From JBEIDK01 sp040383485 (lineage in GTDB: Bacteria > Bacteroidota > Bacteroidia > UBA4408), in assembly GCA_040383485.1 (NCBI GenBank), contig JBEIDK010000001.1:1-64000 (forward strand): a stretch of 64,000 bases of DNA, given 5' to 3'. A program made the position numbers and the translations under genes. The notes under the pieces were generated by a model. The model worked only from the letters and a program-made list of their open reading frames with translations, was not told the origin of the DNA and made no database searches. This document shows positions 53,327 to 61,466 of the stretch, piece by piece; within the stretch, counting starts at the first letter, position 1; each line of letters begins with the position of its first letter.

Positions 53327-54463
53327 ATGCTGAAATTTAAATTAGAAAAAACTGATAAGCTTTCTAAAGCTAGAGCAGGAGAAATAGAAACTGCACATGG
53401 CAAAATTCAAACACCTATTTTTATGCCTGTAGGCACTGTAGGCACTGTAAAGGCTGTACACCAACATGAACTTAAAGATGATATAAAGTCTCAAATTATA
53501 CTCGGGAATACTTATCATTTATATTTAAGACCAGGTACAAAGGTTCTTGAACAAGCAGGAGGTTTGCATAAATTTATGAATTGGAATGGTCCAATTTTAA
53601 CAGACAGCGGAGGCTATCAAGTATACTCACTTTCTGGCACAAGAAAAATAAATGAAGAAGGTGTAAAATTTGCTTCTCACATAGATGGATCAGTTCATCA
53701 TTTTACACCTGAATATGCAATGGACATACAACGCAGTATAGGTGGTGATATAATTATGGCATTCGATGAATGTACTCCTTATCCATGCGATTATAACTAT
53801 GCAAGAAGGTCAATGGAAATGACACACAGATGGCTGAAACGTTGTATTAGTAGAGTAGATGAAACAAGCGGTTTATATGACTACCACCAATCGCTATTTC
53901 CCATTGTACAAGGCAGCACTTATAAAGATTTGAGGTTAAAGTCAGCCGAATTTATTGCCGAACAAAATAGAGAAGGAAACGCCATTGGTGGGCTTAGTGT
54001 AGGTGAGCCAGATGATGAAATGTATAGAATTAGTGAATTAGTTTGTGATATACTTCCGAGTGAAAAGCCAAGGTATTTAATGGGTGTAGGTACTCCAATT
54101 AATATTCTTGAAAATATTGCTTTGGGTATTGATATGTTTGATTGCGTAATGCCAACCAGAAATGCCAGAAATGGAATGTTATTTACTTGGAATGGAGTAA
54201 TAAATATAAAAAATAAGAAATGGGAAAGTGATTTTTCATATTTAGATATAGATGAAGGGAATAGCTATGTTGATAAATTTTATACGAAGGCATATCTGAG
54301 ACATCTTTTTACTGTAGGCGAAAGATTAGCGGCGCAAATTGCGAGTTTACATAACTTAGCATTTTATATGGCACTAGTGACTGAAGCAAGAAAACAAATT
54401 ATTAATGGTAATTTCATCCCTTGGAAAATGAAAACCATCGAAAAATTATCTCAAAGAATATAA
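53327..54463 (+). CDS. tgt: tRNA-guanine transglycosylase (Tgt) lacking the zinc cysteines
   Basis: The 378-residue enzyme exchanges guanine 34 for preQ1 in tRNAs with GUN anticodons. The catalytic Asp93 ('LTDSGGYQVYSL') and the 'DMFDCVMPTRNARNG' segment with the nucleophilic Asp are intact. The structural zinc site usually built from three Cys (CxCxxC) and one His reads E-G311-N-S313-Y-V-D316 here, so all three Cys are missing, while the His in 'ASLHNLAFY' is kept. The change does not touch catalytic residues; loss of the zinc may be a lineage trait. It is a single gene. Confidence 0.9.
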   Translation: MLKFKLEKTDKLSKARAGEIETAHGKIQTPIFMPVGTVGTVKAVHQHELKDDIKSQIILGNTYHLYLRPGTKVLEQAGGLHKFMNWNGPILTDSGGYQVYSLSGTRKINEEGVKFASHIDGSVHHFTPEYAMDIQRSIGGDIIMAFDECTPYPCDYNYARRSMEMTHRWLKRCISRVDETSGLYDYHQSLFPIVQGSTYKDLRLKSAEFIAEQNREGNAIGGLSVGEPDDEMYRISELVCDILPSEKPRYLMGVGTPINILENIALGIDMFDCVMPTRNARNGMLFTWNGVINIKNKKWESDFSYLDIDEGNSYVDKFYTKAYLRHLFTVGERLAAQIASLHNLAFYMALVTEARKQIINGNFIPWKMKTIEKLSQRI

Positions 54464-54523
54464 AGAAATCATTGATGAAGTAGGCTTTTTTGGCTATTAA
54501 ACAAAAAATCAAAGTATAATTTT

Positions 54524-54553
54524 TTTGTCAATTAAATTATTGTACTACATTTG
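54524..54553 (+). promoter_or_regulatory. Promoter of the small proline-rich membrane protein
   Basis: TTTG (54524-54527), an 18-base spacer and TACATTTG (54546-54553) fit the Bacteroidota promoter. Transcription would begin near 54560, about 39 bases before ATG 54599. An in-frame TTG at 54551 lies inside the -7 box and is rejected as a start. Confidence 0.75.
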
Positions 54554-54598
54554 CGAAAGTTAGAAAGTTACATTTCACATTTGAAAGCTAAAAAGAAT

Positions 54599-54841
54599 AT
54601 GAATCCTATATACAATAAACTTACTTTAATCACATTAATTGTGTTGTTTATTTCAATTATTTTTCCAATTGAAGTATTTTCGCAAGCTTTACCGCCACCG
54701 CCACCTCCGCCTCCAGGAGGAGGACCACCATGTTGGCCACCACCATGTATCCCAATCAATAAGGGTCTAATATTTTTGGCTATAGCAGCTTTCTTGCTTG
54801 CTACATATCAACTAAAAATTTTCAGAACAAAAACAAAATAA
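54599..54841 (+). CDS. Small proline-rich exported protein with C-terminal PID-CTERM-like anchor
   Basis: The 80-residue product has a signal peptide (MNPIYNKLTLITLIVLFISIIFPIEVFS, then Q), a run of eight Pro then Gly/Pro/Cys/Trp-rich sequence ('GGGPPCWPPPCIPINKG'), a single hydrophobic segment (about 55-70, 'LIFLAIAAFLLATYQ') and a basic tail ('KIFRTKTK'). The Pro-Ile-(Asn/Asp)-x-Gly motif before the helix, with the basic tail, resembles the PID-CTERM sorting signal of Bacteroidota. This assignment is tentative and the function is unknown. It has its own strong promoter and terminator. Confidence 0.75.
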   Translation: MNPIYNKLTLITLIVLFISIIFPIEVFSQALPPPPPPPPGGGPPCWPPPCIPINKGLIFLAIAAFLLATYQLKIFRTKTK

Positions 54842-54879
54842 ATCAAAAAGACTACTTAATAGGTAGTCTTTTTGATTTA
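54839..54879 (+). terminator. Terminator overlapping the stop codon of the proline-rich gene
   Basis: A 17-base arm beginning with the stop codon itself (TAAATCAAAAAGACTAC, 54839-54855) pairs perfectly with 54863-54879, with a 7-base loop and T-rich right arm. Confidence 0.85.
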
Positions 54880-54903
54880 TAACTGTCATGTTAGTTTATT
54901 CAA

Positions 54904-54911
54904 TATATTTG
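54904..54911 (+). promoter_or_regulatory. -7 box of the GH3-like gene
   Basis: TATATTTG matches TAnnTTTG and lies 23 bases before ATG 54935. The -33 position reads CTG rather than TTG. An intact promoter suggests the interrupted gene is still transcribed. Confidence 0.5.
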
Positions 54912-54934
54912 AAACTAAATATAATTGAAAAATT

Positions 54935-56440
54935 ATGTCATTTATTAATTCCATTGCTTCTTGGTTGATTAAAAAGAGAATGCATGATATTGAGCTATTT
55001 TTAAAATACCCACATGAAGTTCAAAAAGATGTATTAAAAAAACTTATTAAACAAGGTTCAAATACCAACTGGGGTAAATTATATGGCTACAATCAAATTT
55101 AAGTTATAAACGACTATAAAAACAATGTTCCTTTACAAGATTATGAAACCTTAAAGCCTTTTATAGAAAGACAAAGAAAGGGAGAACAAAATTTACTTTG
55201 GTATTCCGACATCAAATGGTTTGCTAAGTCATCAGGAACTACCTCCGATAAAAGTAAATTTATACCTGTAAGTCAAGATTCATTAGAAGAGTGTCATTTT
55301 AAAGGCGGTAAAGATATGTTGGCTATTTATTGCAATAATAATTTAGAAACGAATTTATTTTCTGGTAAATCTTTGTCCCTTAGTGGTAGTAGACAATTAG
55401 ACAACTTAGAAAACGACATTTATAGTGGAGATGTTTCAGCAATAATTCTATATAATTTACCTCTTTTAGCTGAGTTTGCGCGAACACCAAGCGTTGAAAC
55501 AGCATTAATGCAAGGCTGGGAGTCTAAAATTGAAAAAATTGCAAAAGAAACTATTAATGAAGACGTTACAAGTATAGCAGGCGTTCCTTCATGGATGATA
55601 GTATTACTTGAATATATACTCAAAAAAACAAAAACTAATAATATTTTAGAAGTTTGGCCTAACCTAGAAGTATACTTTCATGGAGGAATAAGTATTAACC
55701 CTTATAAAAAAAAGTTTAATAAAATTATTCCAAATTCTAAGTTTAGTTTTTTAGAAACTTATAACGCATCCGAAGGTTTTTTTGGTATTCAAGACAATCA
55801 GAATGATTCAAGCATGTTGTTGATGTTAGATTATGGAATTTATTATGAATTTTTGCCTTTAGATTCTGCAACAAATAATACAATACAACTAGAAGATGTC
55901 AAAGTTGGAGACGTGTATTCACTTGTAATAACAACCAATTCTGGGTTGTGGCGTTATCAAATTGGTGATACCATTGCTTTTACGTCAGTTAATCCTTATC
56001 GCTTTATAATTGTTGGTCGTACCAAAAGTTTTATTAACGCATTTGGCGAGGAACTTATGGTTCATAATACTGATAAAGCACTAGAAATTATTAGTAAAGA
56101 ATTTAATATCAATATCATAGATTATACAGTTGGGCCTATATTTTATGAAAATGGAACTGGTGCTCATGAGTGGTTAATTGAATTTGAAAATGAACCCCAT
56201 GATTTATCTTATTTTATATCAAGATTAGATTCAACTATTAAAGGCTTAAATAGTGATTATGAGGCTAAAAGGAGTTCAAATTTGTTACTATTATTACCTG
56301 TCGTGAAAATTTTACCTCGTGGAACATTCTACCAATGGTTAAAGGTTAAGAATAAGTTAGGTGGTCAATTTAAAGTACCGAGATTGAATAATACAAGAGT
56401 CTTAATAGATGAAATATATAATATAATACTGAATCATTAA
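54935..56440 (+). pseudogene. GH3-like acyl-adenylase family gene with one in-frame stop
   Basis: The 502-codon frame matches the GH3 auxin-responsive-promoter family (ANL superfamily acyl-adenylating enzymes) common in Bacteroidota: 'LLWYSDIKWFAKSSGTTSDKSKFIPVS' with the P-loop, 'GGISINPYKK', 'YNASEGFFGIQDNQN', 'MLDYGIYYEFLP', 'LWRYQIGDTIAFTS', 'IVGRTKSFINAFGEE' and 'GTFYQWLKVKNKLGGQFKVPRL'. Codon 56 is TAA (55100-55102), where relatives have a coding residue ('GYNQI-stop-VINDYKNNVPL'). There is no frameshift, and the rest is fully open. It may be a recent nonsense mutation, a sequencing error, or read-through. Translation from ATG 55316 would lack the P-loop. Confidence 0.8.
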
Positions 56441-56801
56441 ATGCATTTACCATTTTTTTGATTGCAAAAAAAAACGACAATTAACATTATTAGAAAACCA
56501 ACCAAACAAATCCTCTGAAAATTGACACTTCAAAAAATAACGATTGTAACAATTGGAAAATACAGGAAATGAAATATCTTACTGAATTAATTTAAGTTCA
56601 AAGATATTAATGGCTGTCTAATCCGATTATATGAAATCTTATTCACAGTAATAATAAAGGAATATTCGAAACCATGCAATTAACCAATTAAGGGAAACTA
56701 CAACCTCTAAAGCTTAATTATTTGCAGATAACAATACCTAGTAAATGTCATAAAAATAGGAGAAAATATTAAAGGTATAATTGTCGTTAATGCTTTCATA
56801 T
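56441..56801. other. Intergenic region (361 bp)
   Basis: This AT-rich stretch separates the convergent GH3-like and O-antigen-ligase-like genes. I see no plausible coding frame, RNA gene, strong terminator or repeat. Confidence 0.5.
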
Positions 56802-58364
56802 TCATGTTTCAGATTTAAAATTAAATGAAAGAAGGCATATTAAAAAAGAGAAAAGTACTGCTCCCGTTGACGTTTCAAGTGTATCTTCATTCATAAATGA
56901 TAAGATTATTATTGATAAGAAAATTTGCAAATAAAAATTAGCCTTATTATTAACATATATTTGATACAAAAAGTAAGTAAAAATAATCAGTCCGAGAATA
57001 CCGAATGTAGCAGCAAAACTTAAAAATTGATTATGCGCCCTTAGCCTATAATTTTCTTGAAGTATTGTTTTATCTATTTCATATTGCTTTAAAAACGCAT
57101 CGTTAATATCTCCGGTACCTACGCCAATAATTGGAGCGGATTTAATAATATTAATTGCAGTACTCCAAAATTGAAATCTCATATAAACGGAATGGCCGCT
57201 GGCGTCTCCGTTGTTTTTAAATATTTCATATTCATAAAATAAGTCATTCAATCTTTTTTTAATTCCAAGCTTTGAAAATTTATAATTTGTTACTCCATTC
57301 TCAATATTTTTAACATCAACTTCTGTTAGTTTACTAACTCCAACAGAGTCTTTTCTTAATCCTAATGAAGTTAAATATCTGAACATGGTATATTGTAAAT
57401 CTTGACCACGCAAATCTTTCATTTGAGGTTCAATTTTACTTTTATGTCTCCAACTTTTTTTACATTCTTCCCAATTTTGATATAGCCCCACATAATTGCC
57501 ATTTTCTGTAGCTTTATCTTCAATATGATGCTCATAATAATTACCTAAAATAGTTTTTGCCTCTAGCTTATTTATATCAATTGGGTATATGTAACAAAAC
57601 TGAGAATATAATTTTCTAATTTCTAAAATTGAGAAGAATGAAACTAGAAATATAGAACTGAATGAAACAATTTTTACCAATCTTGATTTGTTGTATAATG
57701 AAAAGTAAATGAGAAGAAAAATAAAAACTATAAATAAAATTACAATGCCAGTTCCAGATTCAATAATAAATAAAAAAGAAATCAACCAAGCAATTGCAGC
57801 AATTACAAGTAGTTTTTTAATGTTTGATATATTATTTTTTACCAAATAATAACCGCAGAAAAAAATACTGATGCAAACCATTAATGACAATCTAATATGA
57901 GAAATTAAGATAGAAGATTGCCTAATGTCTCTAACTTCAATATCTGTTAATCCCAATAGAATTAACAAACTTACTAAGGTTGAAACTAAAGTTGAAAGAA
58001 TAAAAAGCCAAATAAGTAAATTAAATTGTTTGATTGATAAATTATCAAAACTGGAGAGAATAAATGGTAGTATTAATATGGGCAATTTTATTCTCAAATC
58101 ATTTAGGGCATAATTAAAATTATTAGTATAAATCAACCCAAAAAGATGTAAAAAATAAATTGAACTAAGTGCTACAGCTGTTTTATTAGTAAGAAATTTT
58201 TGAATTGAACTTTTATAATCACCTTTCCATAGCCAAGCTATAACTAGACCAAACTGAGAAATACTGATTAAGAATATAGATGTTGGCAGTGCCACACACA
58301 TTATAAGCAATGATAAAAATTCTAGTTCTTTCGGACCTAATTTTTTAAACTCTTCAAATGTCAT
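56802..58364 (-). CDS. O-antigen ligase/polymerase-like (Wzy/WaaL) membrane protein
   Basis: The 520-residue protein has about eleven membrane helices and one large extracytoplasmic loop (about 270-410) before the last helices. Around the loop end are 'FWSTAINIIKSAPIIGVGTGDINDAF' and 'YRLRAHNQFLSFAATFGILGLIIF', the Wzy_C signature with the conserved G-x-G and Arg-x-His-Asn residues. Such enzymes link or polymerise O-antigen or other surface glycans from undecaprenyl carriers. No other glycan genes are next to it, so its substrate is unknown. Confidence 0.85.
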   Translation of the reverse strand: MTFEEFKKLGPKELEFLSLLIMCVALPTSIFLISISQFGLVIAWLWKGDYKSSIQKFLTNKTAVALSSIYFLHLFGLIYTNNFNYALNDLRIKLPILILPFILSSFDNLSIKQFNLLIWLFILSTLVSTLVSLLILLGLTDIEVRDIRQSSILISHIRLSLMVCISIFFCGYYLVKNNISNIKKLLVIAAIAWLISFLFIIESGTGIVILFIVFIFLLIYFSLYNKSRLVKIVSFSSIFLVSFFSILEIRKLYSQFCYIYPIDINKLEAKTILGNYYEHHIEDKATENGNYVGLYQNWEECKKSWRHKSKIEPQMKDLRGQDLQYTMFRYLTSLGLRKDSVGVSKLTEVDVKNIENGVTNYKFSKLGIKKRLNDLFYEYEIFKNNGDASGHSVYMRFQFWSTAINIIKSAPIIGVGTGDINDAFLKQYEIDKTILQENYRLRAHNQFLSFAATFGILGLIIFTYFLYQIYVNNKANFYLQIFLSIIILSFMNEDTLETSTGAVLFSFLICLLSFNFKSET

Positions 58365-58508
58365 AAGTTATAAACGCAAATAAGGTAAAATTATTGATAT
58401 AAATTATTGGTATCTTTAAGTGCTAACGATTTAAAATACTTCATTCATACTAACAATAATTCCATTTGATTTTCGTTAAGGATAGATATCCTAATTAAGC
58501 AAATAAAA

Positions 58509-59228
58509 ATGAGAATAATAAACCTTATAATCTTAACTAGTTCTATTTTGAATACAAATATATTGCATGCACAAAACCCGAATTTAAATTATAAGTATGC
58601 TCTAAAAATTAGCAACTTAAGCAGCTACAAATCCAACTTTACAGCTTTGGGCAGAAGCTCAGTAGGCAATGGCAAAACTTTACAGGTTTTACAACCGCTA
58701 ATAACTTTGCAGCGAAAAATCAAAAATAACAATTTAGTAGAAATTGAATTGTCCACTTTAAATATTAACAGTAACAGAGGTAGTTTTTACGTTTATAATG
58801 ATAGTCCTCCATATAATACAAGTAAAGTACCATTATATAAACAACGAAACACGAACATATCAATGCGTGCTGAATATATTTTTGTTTATGGAAAAATTAA
58901 AGATAAAAGATTAGTTTCTAATGTTGGAGTTGGCATAATGCCTGGTTATAATAAGATGAACTACATTTCAGCTAATCCTTTGTCATATTCTAATTCTAAA
59001 ACCACAATTAGTTGTAGTGTTTACATTTCTCCAAGATTAACATACTTCGTAAAATCAAATTACTTTATAGATTTTAACATTCCCTTAAACATAATTGAGT
59101 TTAGTTTAAAAAATTCTTTTAATTCTAATCCAAAATTGGATTTAAATAATAGAAAAACTAGTACGTTTAATTTTGATGGACTTACAACATCTATAGGCTT
59201 TCGTTTAGGCTTTGGAATAAAGCTATAA
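58509..59228 (+). CDS. Hypothetical exported protein, possible outer-membrane beta-barrel
   Basis: The 239-residue product has a signal peptide (MRIINLIILTSSILNTNILHA, then Q) and about ten amphipathic beta-strand-like segments with alternating polar and hydrophobic residues ('NISMRAEYIFVYGKI', 'LVSNVGVGIMPGYN', 'TISCSVYISPRLTYFV'). It ends 'SIGFRLGFGIKL', as outer-membrane barrels do. I do not recognise a named family. It is a single gene, convergent with the cytochrome-like lipoprotein gene. Confidence 0.6.
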   Translation: MRIINLIILTSSILNTNILHAQNPNLNYKYALKISNLSSYKSNFTALGRSSVGNGKTLQVLQPLITLQRKIKNNNLVEIELSTLNINSNRGSFYVYNDSPPYNTSKVPLYKQRNTNISMRAEYIFVYGKIKDKRLVSNVGVGIMPGYNKMNYISANPLSYSNSKTTISCSVYISPRLTYFVKSNYFIDFNIPLNIIEFSLKNSFNSNPKLDLNNRKTSTFNFDGLTTSIGFRLGFGIKL

Positions 59229-59237
59229 ATAATTTAT

Positions 59238-59885
59238 TTAGTTATCTAAGCCGCCTTTTAAAACCCAATTTTCAATCTTAGAAACACTGCATGCATCTAA
59301 TTGATATGATGGAGGCATTGCAATAAAACTTCCAGAATGTTTGACAGAGCCAAGCAATTTATTATTTGCAATTGTATTGAAAACTCCTGTATAATTTGAC
59401 AAATCAATACTACCCGACTGATTATTTGAATTATGACAGCCAACACAATTATTCGATATTATTGGTTTAATGTCTTTTGCAAAACTACTTGCAGAAGTGT
59501 CACAACCATTGCCACCACAATTTGTTGTGTAAGGCGCACCAATATTAATCCAATATTTTATTGTACTCAACTCTTCTCTAGTTAGTTTATCTGCCCTGTT
59601 TGGAGGCATAGAAGGATTTAAACCATCACAATTATTATAAACTGCACTTTGCAACGGATGCTTTGATTTTACACCTTTCATTATTCCTTCATAGTTGGTT
59701 AGGTTATAACCGTGGTTTTTACCATTGGAACTGTGGCAACCATTCATTCCACATCTTGAAACGAATAATGGTAATATATCTTTTTGAAAGCAAGGCTCAG
59801 TTACAACAACATTTTTTGTACATGTTATAAATTGAGATGATATTAAGAGTACAAAAAAAATAATAAAATAGAATTTTGTTTTCAT
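59238..59885 (-). CDS. Exported cytochrome c-like protein with two haem motifs
   Basis: The 215-residue product has an N-terminal signal sequence ending near Cys22 ('ISSQFITCTKN', a weak lipobox). It has two c-type haem-binding-like motifs: C45-GMNG-C50-H51, with four residues between the Cys (CX4CH), and the standard C146-VG-C149-H150. Each is followed by a candidate axial-ligand Met in 'SMPPN' and 'AMPPS'. The halves resemble duplicated planctomycete-type/DUF1549-associated cytochrome modules with 'ELSTIKYWINIGAP' and 'SKIENWVLKGG'. It is a periplasmic or outer-membrane electron carrier or sensor; the partner is unknown. The gene upstream also encodes a CxxCH protein. Confidence 0.8.
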   Translation of the reverse strand: MKTKFYFIIFFVLLISSQFITCTKNVVVTEPCFQKDILPLFVSRCGMNGCHSSNGKNHGYNLTNYEGIMKGVKSKHPLQSAVYNNCDGLNPSMPPNRADKLTREELSTIKYWINIGAPYTTNCGGNGCDTSASSFAKDIKPIISNNCVGCHNSNNQSGSIDLSNYTGVFNTIANNKLLGSVKHSGSFIAMPPSYQLDACSVSKIENWVLKGGLDN

Positions 59886-59927
59886 TTTAATTAGTTAAAG
59901 GAGTTAAACATTTATTTTTTAATAAAT

Positions 59928-60764
59928 CTATTTTTTTATAATCACTTTATTTAAAGTGGTATTGTTTTGTGAAATTGTTCTAATAAAATAAATACCATTT
60001 ACGATATTGTTATTAATTTCAATTTTATTTACAGAATTTGTATTTGAATTAATGTTTTCTTCTTGAACAATTTTGCCAGAAAAGTCTATAATTTGTAGAT
60101 AAATCTTTTCTTGTTTTAGGTTACCAAAATCAATATAAAACTCATTAGAAATTGGACTTGGATAAATAGAAAGTTCAGGTTGTGCTGTATTCTTTTTTAC
60201 TGCAGTAGTATTAACTGCAGTAATTACTTGACTTCCATTTACAGCAAAGTCACCAGCCCCACTACCACCATTTGCATTGGCAGCAATTGCGGCATAGTAA
60301 AAAGTTATGTTTCCAGAAGCTGATGTTGGCGCAATCCAATCGAAGTTAAAGGTTTTAGAATTTGGAGATGCGCCCCCACCTAATTGATGTACGACGTTTA
60401 TGCGCGAAACGCCAGACACTGTTTGATTTTTTATTTGAGTTTCTAAAGAATTAGTAATTACCAATGTTCCCGCATTTTGGTTTGTAGAAGTTAATGCTTC
60501 AACTCCTAAACCAAACAAATTTATACCTTGTTTTGAAACAGTTACACTCATATTATAAGTTGTTCCCGGAATGTATTCCCAATTTGGCATATTACCACAA
60601 GAAATTATGACCGATGTTGAAGCATCTGTTGACGTATGACAACCTGAACATGTAGTTTCTCCCGGAGAACCAGTTTTCCCTGCCTTACCATTATTACTTA
60701 GAATTTCAGCTATAGCTAAAGTAACTAATGTTAAAGCAGAAACCAATAAAAATATTCTTTTCAT
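59928..60764 (-). CDS. Choice-of-anchor V-type exported protein with CxxCH motif and T9SS domain
   Basis: The 278-residue product has a signal peptide (to about residue 19), then 'GKAGKTGSPGETTCSGCHTSTD' with C39-SG-C42-H43, the usual start of Reeler/choice-of-anchor V proteins. A beta domain follows (about 55-185, 'YIPGTTYNMSVTVSKQGINLFGLGVEALTS', 'FYYAAIAANANGGSGAGD'). The T9SS type A sorting domain (about 205-278) contains 'LSIYPSPISNEFYIDFG', 'VNGIYFIRTI' and 'NKVIIKK'. A single haem is plausible. It lies 42 bases upstream of the cytochrome-like gene, in the same direction. Confidence 0.8.
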   Translation of the reverse strand: MKRIFLLVSALTLVTLAIAEILSNNGKAGKTGSPGETTCSGCHTSTDASTSVIISCGNMPNWEYIPGTTYNMSVTVSKQGINLFGLGVEALTSTNQNAGTLVITNSLETQIKNQTVSGVSRINVVHQLGGGASPNSKTFNFDWIAPTSASGNITFYYAAIAANANGGSGAGDFAVNGSQVITAVNTTAVKKNTAQPELSIYPSPISNEFYIDFGNLKQEKIYLQIIDFSGKIVQEENINSNTNSVNKIEINNNIVNGIYFIRTISQNNTTLNKVIIKK

Positions 60765-60913
60765 TTATAATTTATTTAATGTTGTAACATTAGTTTTAAT
60801 TTTATTTACTTCAAAATTGTTTAACGAATAGTATTGTTAAAAAATCTGACAATTACCCTAATTTTTGTTTTAGGTTTTATTCAGAGAATTAGAAATCAAA
60901 TAAAAAAATAACT

Positions 60914-60921
60914 TAGGTTTG
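60914..60921 (+). promoter_or_regulatory. -7 box of the DUF4293 gene
   Basis: TAGGTTTG matches TAnnTTTG and lies 22 bases before the GTG start at 60944. No clear TTG is seen at the -33 position. Confidence 0.45.
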
Positions 60922-60943
60922 CTAAAATTCTAATTAATTCAAA

Positions 60944-61435
60944 GTGATACAAAGAGTTCAATCCGTTTTTTTAGCTTTAGTAGCTATTTGTATGTTAGCG
61001 CTATATTTTACTTCTATAGTAACAGTCACATACCAAAATAAAAAATTCATTTTTTCTATTTTTGGTTTAAATGAACAAGGAAGTGAAAATTTAAACTTTT
61101 TATTATTTCCTACATTCCTTTTTGGTTTAACGACTACAATTGTTTTATTATCCTTCTATTGTATTACCGCATTTAAAAATAGGATAAATCAAATGAAATT
61201 TGTCCGACTAAACACATTGCTCATATTAATTTTTATAGTTGTAGATGTATTGGCATACGATAAAATATTTGATATAATTCTTGCTACAAATAAAAATTTC
61301 AGCAGAGACTCAAGTTTAGTTACTTATTTATTCGGAAGCGTTACTCCTGTTTTTGCATTAATTTTTAATATTTTGGCTTTCAGAGGAATCAAAAAAGACG
61401 AAGACTTAGTTCGTTCTGCAAATAGAATAAGATAG
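60944..61435 (+). CDS. DUF4293 family membrane protein
   Basis: The 163-residue product has four membrane helices and the family N-terminus 'IQRVQSVFLALVAICMLALYF'. The C-terminus 'FNILAFRGIKKDEDLVRSANRIR' (R-x-I-x-x-D-E-x-L-V-R-S-x-x-R-x-R) is also typical of DUF4293. The start codon is GTG. Its function is unknown and it is restricted to Bacteroidota. The deacetylase-like gene follows after 31 bases and may be in the same transcript. Confidence 0.85.
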   Translation: MIQRVQSVFLALVAICMLALYFTSIVTVTYQNKKFIFSIFGLNEQGSENLNFLLFPTFLFGLTTTIVLLSFYCITAFKNRINQMKFVRLNTLLILIFIVVDVLAYDKIFDIILATNKNFSRDSSLVTYLFGSVTPVFALIFNILAFRGIKKDEDLVRSANRIR

Positions 61436-61466
61436 TGAAATTGAACCTAAACAAATCCTTATTTAA

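Noticed and set aside
54568..54759. Minus-strand Gly-rich 63-codon frame
   Set aside because: It is the complement of the polyproline codons in the gene at 54599, which has its own promoter, signal peptide and terminator.
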